A stretch of 64,000 bases of DNA from Trichomonas vaginalis G3 (Eukaryota; Parabasalia; Trichomonadida; Trichomonadidae). The DNA is taken from the NCBI RefSeq assembly GCF_026262505.1, contig NC_067206.1, positions 39,507,660 to 39,571,659 on the forward strand, in the 5' to 3' direction. The position numbers were made by a program, and so were the translations under genes. The notes under the pieces are model-generated. The model saw only the letters and a list, made by a program, of their open reading frames with translations, searched no databases and had not been told where the DNA came from. Of this stretch, positions 22,401 through 30,793 are shown piece by piece. The first letter of the stretch is position 1, and every line of letters starts with the position of its first letter.

Positions 22401-24911
22401 GATGATTTAACAAATGAGATTGATATTGATGTTATGAATCAACAACAAAATTCATCTTATATTCAAGATGATTTAACAAATGAGATTGATATTGATGTTA
22501 TGAATCAACAACAAAATTCATCTTATATTCAAGATGATTTAACAAATGAGATTGATATTGATGTTATGAATCAACAACAAAATTCATCTTATATTCAAGA
22601 TGATTTAACAAATGAGATTGATATTGATGTTATGAATCAACAACAAAATTCATCTTATATTCAAGATGATTTAACAAATGAGATTGATATTGATGTTATG
22701 AATCAACAACAAAATTCATCTTATATTCAAGATGATTTAACAAATGAGATTGATATTGATGTTATGAATCAACAACAAAATTCATCTTATATTCAAGATG
22801 ATTTAACAAATGAGATTGATATTGATGTTATGAATCAACAACAAAATTCATCTTATATTCAAGATGATTTAACAAATGAGATTGATATTGATGTTATGAA
22901 TCAACAACAAAATTCATCTTATATTCAAGATGATTTAACAAATGAGATTGATATTGATGTTATGAATCAACAACAAAATTCATCTTATATTCAAGATGAT
23001 TTAACAAATGAGATTGATATTGATGTTATGAATCAACAACAAAATTCATCTTATATTCAAGATGATTTAACAAATGAGATTGATATTGATGTTATGAATC
23101 AACAACAAAATTCATCTTATATTCAAGATGATTTAACAAATGAGATTGATATTGATGTTATGAATCAACAACAAAATTCATCTTATATTCAAGATGATTT
23201 AACAAATGAGATTGATATTGATGTTATGAATCAACAACAAAATTCATCTTATATTCAAGATGATTTAACAAATGAGATTGATATTGATGTTATGAATCAA
23301 CAACAAAATTCATCTTATATTCAAGATGATTTAACAAATGAGATTGATATTGATGTTATGAATCAACAACAAAATTCATCTTATATTCAAGATGATTTAA
23401 CAAATGAGATTGATATTGATGTTATGAATCAACAACAAAATTCATCTTATATTCAAGATGATTTAACAAATGAGATTGATATTGATGTTATGAATCAACA
23501 ACAAAATTCATCTTATATTCAAGATGATTTAACAAATGAGATTGATATTGATGTTATGAATCAACAACAAAATTCATCTTATATTCAAGATGATTTAACA
23601 AATGAGATTGATATTGATGTTATGAATCAACAACAAAATTCATCTTATATTCAAGATGATTTAACAAATGAGATTGATATTGATGTTATGAATCAACAAC
23701 AAAATTCATCTTATATTCAAGATGATTTAACAAATGAGATTGATATTGATGTTATGAATCAACAACAAAAATTCATCTTATATTCAAGATGATTTAACAA
23801 ATGAGATTGATATTGATGTTATGAATCAACAACAAAATTCATCTTATATTCAAGATGATTTAACAAATGAGATTGATATTGATGTTATGAATCAACAACA
23901 AAATTCATCTTATATTCAAGATGATTTAACAAATGAGATTGATATTGATGTTATGAATCAACAACAAAATTCATCTTATATTCAAGATGATTTAACAAAT
24001 GAGATTGATATTGATGTTATGAATCAACAACAAAATTCATCTTATATTCAAGATGATTTAACAAATGAGATTGATATTGATGTTATGAATCAACAACAAA
24101 ATTCATCTTATATTCAAGATGATTTAACAAATGAGATTGATATTGATGTTATGAATCAACAACAAAATTCATCTTATATTCAAGATGATTTAACAAATGA
24201 GATTGATATTGATGTTATGAATCAACAACAAAATTCATCTTATATTCAAGATGATTTAACAAATGAGATTGATATTGATGTTATGAATCAACAACAAAAT
24301 TCATCTTATATTCAAGATGATTTAACAAATGAGATTGATATTGATGTTATGAATCAACAACAAAATTCATCTTATATTCAAGATGATTTAACAAATGAGA
24401 TTGATATTGATGTTATGAATCAACAACAAAATTCATCTTATATTCAAGATGATTTAACAAATGAGATTGATATTGATGTTATGAATCAACAACAAATTCA
24501 TCTTATATTCAAGATGATTTAACAAATGAGATTGATATTGATGTTATGAATCAACAACAAAATTCATCTTATATTCAAGATGATTTAACAAATGAGATTG
24601 ATATTGATGTTATGAATCAACAACAAAATTCATCTTATATTCAAGATGATTTAACAAATGAGATTGATATTGATGTTATGAATCAACAACAAAATTCATC
24701 TTATATTCAAGATGATTTAACAAATGAGATTGATATTGATGTTATCAATCAACAACAAAATTCATCTTATATTCAAGATGATTTAACAAATGAGATTGAT
24801 ATTGATGTTATCAATCAACAACAAAATTCATCTTATATTCAAGATGATTTAACAAATGAGATTGATATTGATGTTATGAATCAACAACAAAATTCATCTT
24901 ATATTCAGTAG
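13434..24911 (+). CDS. Ubiquitin-hydrolase-like (C19) protein with giant 22-residue repeat tail
   Basis: The frame is open from 13326, first ATG at 13434. In order: 5 copies of an 18-residue DASIDLQSSSSRKKSSAE repeat; a long helical region; a USP-like domain at about 410-640; a charged linker; then from residue 746 the 22-residue unit repeated 140 times. The USP Cys box is visible as INSNFYCYAISILQ (Cys about 423, matching N-x-G-N-x-C-Y-x-x-S-x-L-Q), and a His box as NPPLHFTVLIR (His about 584) followed by WLYCND, so the catalytic pair may be intact although flanking consensus residues are unusual. Five one-base indels within the repeat array shift frame and together sum to minus three, so the last segment (24546-24911, stop TAG) is back in the first frame. 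Those indels may be real or assembly errors. Not a Maverick gene. Confidence 0.62.
13587..13836 (+). repeat. 54-bp coding tandem repeat, about 4.6 copies
   Basis: Units start at 13587, 13641, 13695, 13749 and 13803, an exact 54-bp period encoding 18 residues (DASIDLQSSSSRKKSSAE). Copies are identical; the last is cut after about 34 bases. Ser-rich with a basic cluster, probably disordered. Confidence 0.95.
15672..24908 (+). repeat. 66-bp coding minisatellite, 140 copies
   Basis: The unit encodes DDLTNEIDIDVMNQQQNSSY plus IQ. From the first GATGATTTAAC at 15672 to the 140th at 24843 is 9171 bases, i.e. 139 periods of 66 minus 3 net deleted bases. Units are almost identical; the main substitution is ATG to ATC (Met to Ile) in about seven units (near 16366, 16430, 16695, 17947, 22171, 24745, 24811), concentrated toward the array ends. 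Such homogeneity implies recent expansion or ongoing gene conversion. The TAG stop arises exactly where the array ends. Confidence 0.98.
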
Positions 24912-25811
24912 TACACATGTTATCTTTGATCAATTCTTACGTTATAAAGAGAAGAGCACATTTATATGATCTCAAGTATATTTTTGATTTTTTTTACAAA
25001 TCTTGTCAATAAGACATTTGACGTTGTTACCGATACAGTTACATAATTTTAAGATACAAATTCACCGCGCAATATTATTTTATTAAACTAAAACAGAGAT
25101 AATTTTCTAAAAATTTAAATCATACATTGATCAGTACCTTGTAGAAGATACACATATTGATTTCAAATTTGTATGCATTGAAATGTTCGACGACATTTAC
25201 ACTGTTCGTTTTGAACCTATAATTATTCCATTTATAGTTGAAATGACAAAAATTTACCACATCAAGATAAGCGATGATACAATCGAATTGATCTCACATT
25301 TCAGCATGATACAAATATCAATAATATGTAAACTAAGAAAACATTATTGATATACTTAAGGGTGCACCCGTATGTACGTTTATTTGAGAGGAGGAGGATT
25401 ACCCTCTCAATTTTGAGGGATTCGTTAGTTTATTTTCTCGATGAATATGCAATAAAATTTGATTTTTACCTTATCAATATACTTCATATGATATACACAT
25501 GTTCATGTAAAAACTTTTTTCCAAAATCCTCAGGAATTAAGGGATTTTTGAATTTTAAGAATTTTTTTCGAATTTTTTCGAAAAAAAAATATTTTCAGAA
25601 CAGCCTTAACGGCTAAGATTTAGGAACAATGTTAAGTATCAAAAAGAAAGGAGGTCTGATATAGACAACATATATCGTTGAAGGTTGAAAAAATCTCTAA
25701 TATTTGAGCCCAAAATTTCAAATTTTAATTTTTTGAAAAAAGAGGCCACCCGTATGTACGTTTATTTGAGAGGAGGGGGATTATATCTTTGAAAGGGTGA
25801 AACATTATGAA
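24912..25811. other. Spacer between repeat locus and element 2
   Basis: Mostly AT-rich. A minor open stretch on the plus strand at 25111-25350 (ending in TGA, no ATG start) encodes DFKFVCIEMFDDIYTVRFEP-type sequence and may be a decayed gene tail. Two copies of a 37-bp direct repeat lie at 25365-25401 and 25747-25783. No RNA gene recognised. Confidence 0.5.
25365..25783. repeat. Pair of 37-bp direct repeats (25365-25401, 25747-25783)
   Basis: Both copies read CACCCGTATGTACGTTTATT followed by TGAGAGGAGG-R-GGATTA; they differ at one base. They are 382 bp apart, and the second ends 29 bp before the target duplication of element 2. Their meaning is unknown; a dispersed repeat fragment is the simplest reading. 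Confidence 0.85.
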
Positions 25812-25816
25812 TATGT
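25812..25816. repeat. Candidate target-site duplication TATGT (left copy)
   Basis: TATGT lies immediately before the A-run that begins the left terminal repeat; the same TATGT (50781-50785) immediately follows the T-run ending the right terminal repeat. Mavericks usually make 5-6 bp duplications. The exact boundary is uncertain by a base or so because of the homopolymers. Confidence 0.6.
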
Positions 25817-25880
25817 AAAAAAAAAAAAAAAAAAAAAGGAAGTGGGGCCTCCAGGCACTTCGTGCCCTCTAGCCCTGAAG
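25817..25880 (+). repeat. Left terminal inverted repeat of element 2
   Basis: 21 A, then GGAAGTGGGGCCTCCAGG, then the mini-hairpin GGCAC-TTC-GTGCC, then CTCTAGCCCTGAA. It aligns with the reverse complement of 50713-50780 across its length with scattered differences. Short for a Maverick terminal repeat. Confidence 0.88.
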
Positions 25881-26097
25881 ATGTTTAGTATAAATGAAGT
25901 TTATATTCGGAAAATTGTTAGTCTTCTGGTGTGAATTCGGAGGACTCTTCTTCTTCCTCCATTGCTTCTGGGAAGAAGCCTTCTTCTGGGTCGAAAACAT
26001 TATATAATGTGTCGCTTTTCACAAATTATATATGTTTTCATGCTTTGTCACTTTTCTGTCACTTTCAGGAAAAAAACATTTTTATTATTATATATAA
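25881..26097. promoter_or_regulatory. Subterminal region upstream of the methyltransferase
   Basis: A minus-strand open stretch ending at 25918 encodes an acidic EAMEEEEESSEFTPED tail without an ATG-led gene; it is probably a remnant. Bases 26040-26097 contain TGTCACTTTTCTGTCACTTT and then CATTTTTATTATTATATATAA directly before ATG, i.e. both the GTGACA-type word and the AT-rich block used elsewhere in element 2. Confidence 0.45.
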
Positions 26098-26917
26098 ATG
26101 AATTTTACAAAACCTCCGTTACCGTTCTTTGGAAATAAGAGTAGATGTAAAGATATTATATTGAGAGAACTTAAGAAACTACCGAATGGTCTAACATTTG
26201 TAGATTTGTTCGGTGGAAGTTTCTATATATCCCATTTGTGCCATACAATATTCCCAGACTCAAAGATTATATGCAATGACTTCGACAACTATATAGACCG
26301 TCTCAAACATATTCCAGACACAAACAATATATTGAAAGAGTTAAAAGAAAAGATACCTATAGGTAAGATGGAACGTATACCATTAGATAAGAAAAATATT
26401 GTGAGAGAGGTTTTGAAAAAAGCAGAATATATAGACTGGGATAGTATATCTGCTAGACTATTATATAGTGGTTCTATAAGAGTTCATGACATTGAAACAC
26501 TTATGTCAAAAGTTTTATATCTTAACTATACAAATGTTTTCAAAGAAGGACATAGAAAAATATATTGAGGGTATAGAGTTTGTGAGATGTTATTGGACAG
26601 AGTTGTATGAAAAATATAAAGACAAGGAAAATGTTTTCTTTATAGTGGACCCGCCGTTCTATAACACATGGGATTTTCAATACCAAGTAGACTGGACTTT
26701 GAGAGACTCTTTAGAAACTTTAGACGTTTTACATAACCATCCATGCTTTTACTTTACATCCGATAAAAGTGGTTTGGAAACCGTTATGAGATGGTTAGAG
26801 GACATACATGACTATGAGTTTAGATATGACAAGATAGAATATGAGAGAGGTCCTATAAACCGGAGAAAGTGTCATAACAAAGAAATTTTATTAGTAAGTA
26901 AATGTGGTTTGAAATAG
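26098..26917 (+). pseudogene. Dam-like (D12 class) DNA adenine-N6 methyltransferase
   Basis: The N-terminal PPLPFFGNKSR matches the family start (P-F-x-x-x-G-x-K), followed by the SAM-binding FVDLFGGSFYIS and the acidic ICNDFDN; the catalytic DPPF motif (IVDPPFYNTW) lies in the last third. The family transfers methyl groups to adenine N6. Mavericks of Trichomonas are known to carry such genes, and 6mA is the main DNA modification reported there. The reading frame looks broken about once. It is the first gene from the left end, read inward. Function may have been to mark or protect element DNA or to alter host chromatin; that is inference. Confidence 0.85.
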
Positions 26918-27033
26918 GACTACTTGTTTTAGGTTTTTTCCATTGTGTCATTTATTTATTTGACGTGGCAGAAAAGTACAGAGAATATGAAGATGAACCA
27001 ATGCCTGCAAATGTTCAGCATATGTACTCGTAA
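26902..27033 (+). CDS. Small membrane protein, 43 residues
   Basis: An ATG at 26902 overlaps the end of the methyltransferase. Residues 3-20 (FEIGLLVLGFFHCVIYLF) form one strongly hydrophobic helix; the rest is charged (EKYREYEDEP). A one-pass membrane peptide; small hydrophobic proteins are common in capsid-bearing elements. Weak but compositionally convincing. Confidence 0.45.
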   Translation: MWFEIGLLVLGFFHCVIYLFDVAEKYREYEDEPMPANVQHMYS

Positions 27034-27056
27034 GAGATATTTTTATCTAATATTAA

Positions 27057-27419
27057 ATGGACGCACAGAACTTAGCGAATGCACAGCAACCTGGACAACC
27101 AAACCCAGAGAATATTCCAAATGAAGTTAGAATACAAACTGCAATGGCAAACTATGGTCAAGTGCCAACAGATGTACAAATGCAAACTGCCATGTCAAAT
27201 GACGCTGCGTTAGGTTTGCCACCATGGTATGCAAATATGAGATGGAAAGAGTTTTATACAAACCCTGAAGTGGGATATAAACAACTTTATGCAGATGACG
27301 CGAACACAGGAGTTGACCCAGAATATGTTTTCTACCAGAGGAGAAACAGAATGTATGAGCTCCAGTTAAAGAATGCTATGGAACTCAACAGGAAACGTAA
27401 GAGACTAGGCGGACATTAG
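27057..27419 (+). CDS. Hypothetical protein, 120 residues
   Basis: Asn/Gln/Ala/Pro-rich N-terminus containing a duplicated motif (VRIQTAMANYGQVP and VQMQTAMSNDAALG), then an aromatic segment (PPWYANMRWKEFYTNP), then a basic tail ending in NRKRKRLGGH. Small with a basic end, it could be a virion-associated or DNA-condensing protein; no family recognised. It follows the small membrane protein on the same strand by 23 bp. Confidence 0.55.
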   Translation: MDAQNLANAQQPGQPNPENIPNEVRIQTAMANYGQVPTDVQMQTAMSNDAALGLPPWYANMRWKEFYTNPEVGYKQLYADDANTGVDPEYVFYQRRNRMYELQLKNAMELNRKRKRLGGH

Positions 27420-27438
27420 ATTTTTTACATATAGTAAA

Positions 27439-27683
27439 ATGGGTTTTCTTCAGTAGTATTGGAAACTTCTTCAGAAGAGTTGGAAGAGGTATATGGAATG
27501 GAATAAAAACCGTAGGAAGAGGAATTTGGAAACGGTGTCAAAAATATTGGTAAAAGGGTAGGTCAGTTTGTTGGTATTATACCTAAAGACCCTGAACCAG
27601 AAGAACAAGCTCCTGTTATACAACAGCCTGAACCTGCACCACAGTCTAGTTGGCAACCAAATCCAACACCTCAACCGTATTAA
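27439..27683 (+). pseudogene. Remnant of a small amphipathic, proline-tailed protein
   Basis: Codon pattern and composition show an old small gene: an N-terminal region rich in Gly, Arg and aromatic residues that would form an amphipathic helix, and a Pro/Gln-rich tail ending in NPTPQPY. The layout (amphipathic N-terminus, Pro-rich C-terminus) is like the 133-residue protein at 62051-62452. It looks broken, with about two breaks. Possibly a minor, membrane-active virion protein; inference only. Confidence 0.4.
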
Positions 27684-27687
27684 AAAA

Positions 27688-28536
27688 TTATATTTTTACC
27701 GTTCGATAGTAGTTGTATATGAAACTAAGTTCTAAGTAAAACGCATGGTATAATGGAATTATTCTTTTTCTTCCATCTGTAGTAAACCATACTTGAAAGT
27801 CTGAAATACTTCCACTTGGTGGTTCGTATAACTTTGTAGGTTTTTCGTAAAAGTCATTTGCCAAGCATAAGAAAGAGTTTTGAGCGCCAGAAAATGAAGC
27901 ATGAACAATAATAGCATCTTGGTCGAAAATATTTTCATATGTTCCATTAGGGTTTTCGACTTCATAATAGTCTGGGTGTACTGGATATGCTGCAGGCTGA
28001 TTTAACATCCTCATAAATCTATACCATGCCAAGTTGTTATATTTTGTAGAAATATAAACGTTTTCTCCAAGGTCTTCTATTTTATTGATTTTAACAGTTG
28101 CATTTTTCCTGTCATAAATAATATCGAGATGGTACTCTCCCTCGTCAATGTTATACTGGTTTGCATATTCGATATAGATGTCGTTTATTTTTTCTTGAAA
28201 AGCTTGAAGAGTTGTTTCTAAGTTTACAAGCAAACTAACTTGTAAAAGTTTTCCCTGTTCAAATTTCTCATACATACGTTTTTCTTTGTTATAGTATCGA
28301 ACTTCAAAACCGACCGTAAATGGGAAACCATGTATGGCTTCTGAAATGAACTTCATTCTACGAAAGCCAATAGCTTTTGTGACAGATGGGTCTCTTAGCC
28401 ATCTTAATGGGTAGTCAAAACGATAGCCTTCATGCTTTACGGTCTCTGTCTCAAACTTTTGACCGACATTAGTAAAAAGTTCATCTAATGGTTTAGTTGT
28501 AGCAACTCTTGAATTTTCTTTTTCTATTGAAAGCAT
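27688..28536 (-). CDS. Conserved Maverick protein, candidate structural component (282 residues)
   Basis: A close homologue (286 residues) lies in element 3 at 58196-59056: both share YRFDYP-R-WL near 43-50, AIGFRR, NSFLC, and the C-terminal FQVWFTT...IIPLY...FYLELSFIYNY block. It is predicted beta-rich with a near-constant length, and both copies are intact, suggesting an important function. It is divergently arranged with the fibre gene, sharing an 18-bp promoter, which hints at a virion-surface role such as penton or fibre-base. No family recognised with certainty. Confidence 0.65.
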   Translation of the reverse strand: MLSIEKENSRVATTKPLDELFTNVGQKFETETVKHEGYRFDYPLRWLRDPSVTKAIGFRRMKFISEAIHGFPFTVGFEVRYYNKEKRMYEKFEQGKLLQVSLLVNLETTLQAFQEKINDIYIEYANQYNIDEGEYHLDIIYDRKNATVKINKIEDLGENVYISTKYNNLAWYRFMRMLNQPAAYPVHPDYYEVENPNGTYENIFDQDAIIVHASFSGAQNSFLCLANDFYEKPTKLYEPPSGSISDFQVWFTTDGRKRIIPLYHAFYLELSFIYNYYRTVKI

Positions 28537-28554
28537 ATTTTATCTAGAATAAAA
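28537..28554. promoter_or_regulatory. 18-bp divergent promoter between structural and fibre genes
   Basis: ATTTTATCTAGAATAAAA separates the two start codons. Read either way it gives an A/T-rich block with a TCTA word ending at ATG. The same design is seen at 43462-43479 (TTTACTTAGAATAAAAAG). The virophage Mavirus and its host virus CroV use a TCTA-centred AT-rich late promoter, an interesting parallel. Confidence 0.55.
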
Positions 28555-29820
28555 ATGTCGAAAGATATTGCTTCCATAAGAGAAATACAACACAACCGAC
28601 AACTCATTATGCAAGCTCTAAATAAGAACACAACAAACTTTTCAAACTATTCTAAGATATCTGAGTCATTGAAAGAAGGAAACTTAAAACTGACATTAAA
28701 CCCAATGACAGATGAGTTTCTATTTCAAGACAAGAAGAACAATACTGTCTGTATAAATCCAACAAAAGGAACTTTAAACGAGAAACCTATAAATGAACTT
28801 CTTTTGAAAGCAGATGTTGACAACAAAGCTGACAAAGAATATGTAGACGATGCAATAGCAAAAGAAGAAGAAAGAGCTAACAATGCTTATGCAACAAAAG
28901 AACATACTCATCCTGAACTAGCAGACAAAACATATGTTGACAATAAAATGTCAAGTGAAGTGACGAGAGCTGAAAACGAATATTCTAAAAGGACTCATAC
29001 ACATACCATTGCAAATATTACAAACTTACAAGAAACCTTAAACAGGAAAAGTGCCGTTGGACATACACATACATCTTCTGAAATAACAGACTTAAACGTT
29101 AGCCTTGAAAAGAAAGCAGACAAGAACCATACACATACAAGTTTTACAACTGTTGCTATAGAAAGTATTGAAGGAACGGTTGAAGAAACTGGTGGGGATG
29201 CAATATATTGTAAACCTCCTAACTTTCCACAAGGTTTAACATCGGATGACGACATAACGACGATGAGAAACATTAGATGTAAAGATGTTTATGTCATGAA
29301 GGATGAACATAATATTAAATTCACTGCTCAAGATTTATATGACAAGAAAGCAGACAAAACAGAGCTTCAAACATTAAAGACAGAAATGCTTCAAACATTA
29401 TATCCTATAGGCTCTATTTATACGTCAATGAACTCTACCAGACCAGAAACAGTTCTGGGTTTTGGAACTTGGACTCAAATAGTCGACAGGTTTTTGTATT
29501 GTGCAAACTCTTCAAAGGAAACAGGTGGAAGTAAAACGATTTCGGGTGAAAATCTACCTGCACACAGTCACTACATAGATTTAAGTACATCTCAAGCAGG
29601 TTGGCATAAGCATAGATATTGGGATTGGGCAGCAATGACAAAAGGTAAAGGGTATGATGTTAAAGACAACGTTAAGTTTGCTATAAATTGTTTCTGGAGT
29701 AACACTGAGGGAGGAGGAAACCATACACATCGCGTTTCGGGATATACGCAAACAACGGGACAAAGTAAAGACTACATGCCACCTTACATGACAGTTTACG
29801 CATGGTATAGAAATGCTTAG
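28555..29820 (+). CDS. Phage-tail-fibre-like trimeric adhesin
   Basis: 421 residues. Repeated HxH motifs (THTHT near 147, GHTHTSSEITDL near 169, NHTHTSF near 192), alternating with helical KADKEYVDDAI-type segments, are the hallmark of metal-threaded phage fibre shafts. The C-terminus (from about 283: YPIGSIYTSM, GFGTWTQIVDRFLY, LPAHSHYI, NHTHRVSG, MPPYMTVYAWYR) is the phage short-tail-fibre/collar-type tip domain. It would bind a receptor on the cell or particle surface. It ends overlapping the integrase gene by four bases, tail to tail. A homologous tip is present in element 3 (63424-63906). Whole. Family knowledge comes from bacteriophages; presence in a Maverick is direct. Confidence 0.83.
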   Translation: MSKDIASIREIQHNRQLIMQALNKNTTNFSNYSKISESLKEGNLKLTLNPMTDEFLFQDKKNNTVCINPTKGTLNEKPINELLLKADVDNKADKEYVDDAIAKEEERANNAYATKEHTHPELADKTYVDNKMSSEVTRAENEYSKRTHTHTIANITNLQETLNRKSAVGHTHTSSEITDLNVSLEKKADKNHTHTSFTTVAIESIEGTVEETGGDAIYCKPPNFPQGLTSDDDITTMRNIRCKDVYVMKDEHNIKFTAQDLYDKKADKTELQTLKTEMLQTLYPIGSIYTSMNSTRPETVLGFGTWTQIVDRFLYCANSSKETGGSKTISGENLPAHSHYIDLSTSQAGWHKHRYWDWAAMTKGKGYDVKDNVKFAINCFWSNTEGGGNHTHRVSGYTQTTGQSKDYMPPYMTVYAWYRNA

Positions 29821-30776
29821 TCGTCATTTTCAACTTCTTTAGCATATTCGTCAGGAGTTGTCTTATATTTGTTAGGAACTGTTTTTGAAAGTATACCACC
29901 TTGAACTTTGACAAGTTTGAAACGAGGTCTGACAATAGTCGTTTTATCTTCTGCTTGCAGTGTGTACATTTTGCCATGTTTGCCTAAAACTTCATAATAT
30001 TCTCTTGTATACTTTCTTCTATTTTTACGAACACGAATGTGAGTACCTGTCGGGTTCCCATTGTTGTCATAGTCAATAGTATTTTCATATGGGTCGCGTT
30101 TAGGTATTTCTATTTTTACTTTGTCACCTTTCTGAAGTTTGAAGCCCGGCATTCTTTCTTGTTTGTCTCTTTTGACTAAATTATTAAATATATAGTCTTT
30201 CTCTAAGTCAGGGTTGTTTTTCATTTCTTCGGGGGAGTGGTTTCCCAAACCTTTTTGTTTACGGCTATTGTAAATATTTAAAACTTGTCTCATCTTTGCC
30301 ATGGAGAAGTGTCTATACTTGTCGTCATATGACATTTCATTTGCTTCACCACCTTGTGGTTGGTTTAAGTCTCTTAACATTTTTATACAACCGTCAATGA
30401 CACCAAGAGCAGAATGGTTTTGGTCGACAATGAAATATTGGTTTACATTTTTTGAACGCAGATAGTTTTTTACATCATCTGATTTGAAAGAACTTTCACA
30501 GTCAGATGTCAGTTTTGTTGGATGGTATTTGTCAACGAATATTGTCAAAGCAGTTTTCACATCTAAAATATTTTTGGACCATAATGGTATGGCTTCACAG
30601 TATCTTGTGTTTTGACCGACAAATATTAGCCAGTATGGTGGTCCATCTGTTCTAACTCTCGGAATGTTTTCCAAGATATCCATAAACCAAGCATTTGGTG
30701 TTGAACTAAAGATTTTTATCATGAGTGCTTTCTTTGTCGCTTTAGAAACATAGGGGTCCTTGTTTGGATTCGTCAT
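29817..30776 (-). CDS. Maverick rve-type integrase (element 2)
   Basis: 319 residues, about the family minimum. The catalytic core is seen as WFMDILENIP (first Asp near 33), SDCESSF (second near 98) and LGVIDGCIKML (third acidic position, Asp, near 130), then a basic C-terminal domain with KLQKGDKVKIEIPKRD and TIVRPRFKLVKV, the SH3-like DNA-binding tail. I saw no zinc-binding HHCC domain. Nearly identical to the element 3 copy, and shares the Asp third residue with the element 1 integrase. Transcribed divergently from the 30794 gene. Looks whole. Confidence 0.9.
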   Translation of the reverse strand: MTNPNKDPYVSKATKKALMIKIFSSTPNAWFMDILENIPRVRTDGPPYWLIFVGQNTRYCEAIPLWSKNILDVKTALTIFVDKYHPTKLTSDCESSFKSDDVKNYLRSKNVNQYFIVDQNHSALGVIDGCIKMLRDLNQPQGGEANEMSYDDKYRHFSMAKMRQVLNIYNSRKQKGLGNHSPEEMKNNPDLEKDYIFNNLVKRDKQERMPGFKLQKGDKVKIEIPKRDPYENTIDYDNNGNPTGTHIRVRKNRRKYTREYYEVLGKHGKMYTLQAEDKTTIVRPRFKLVKVQGGILSKTVPNKYKTTPDEYAKEVENDD

Positions 30777-30793
30777 TTTTTATCCTATAAGAA
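30777..30793. promoter_or_regulatory. 17-bp divergent promoter, integrase / minor virion gene
   Basis: TTTTTATCCTATAAGAA separates the start codons at 30776 (minus) and 30794 (plus). Element 3 has the equivalent at 62453-62469. The shortness means both promoters must be embedded in the same few bases. Confidence 0.5.

Noticed and set aside
15672-24908. CRISPR array
   Set aside because: Units are directly adjacent with no spacers and the array is in-frame coding.
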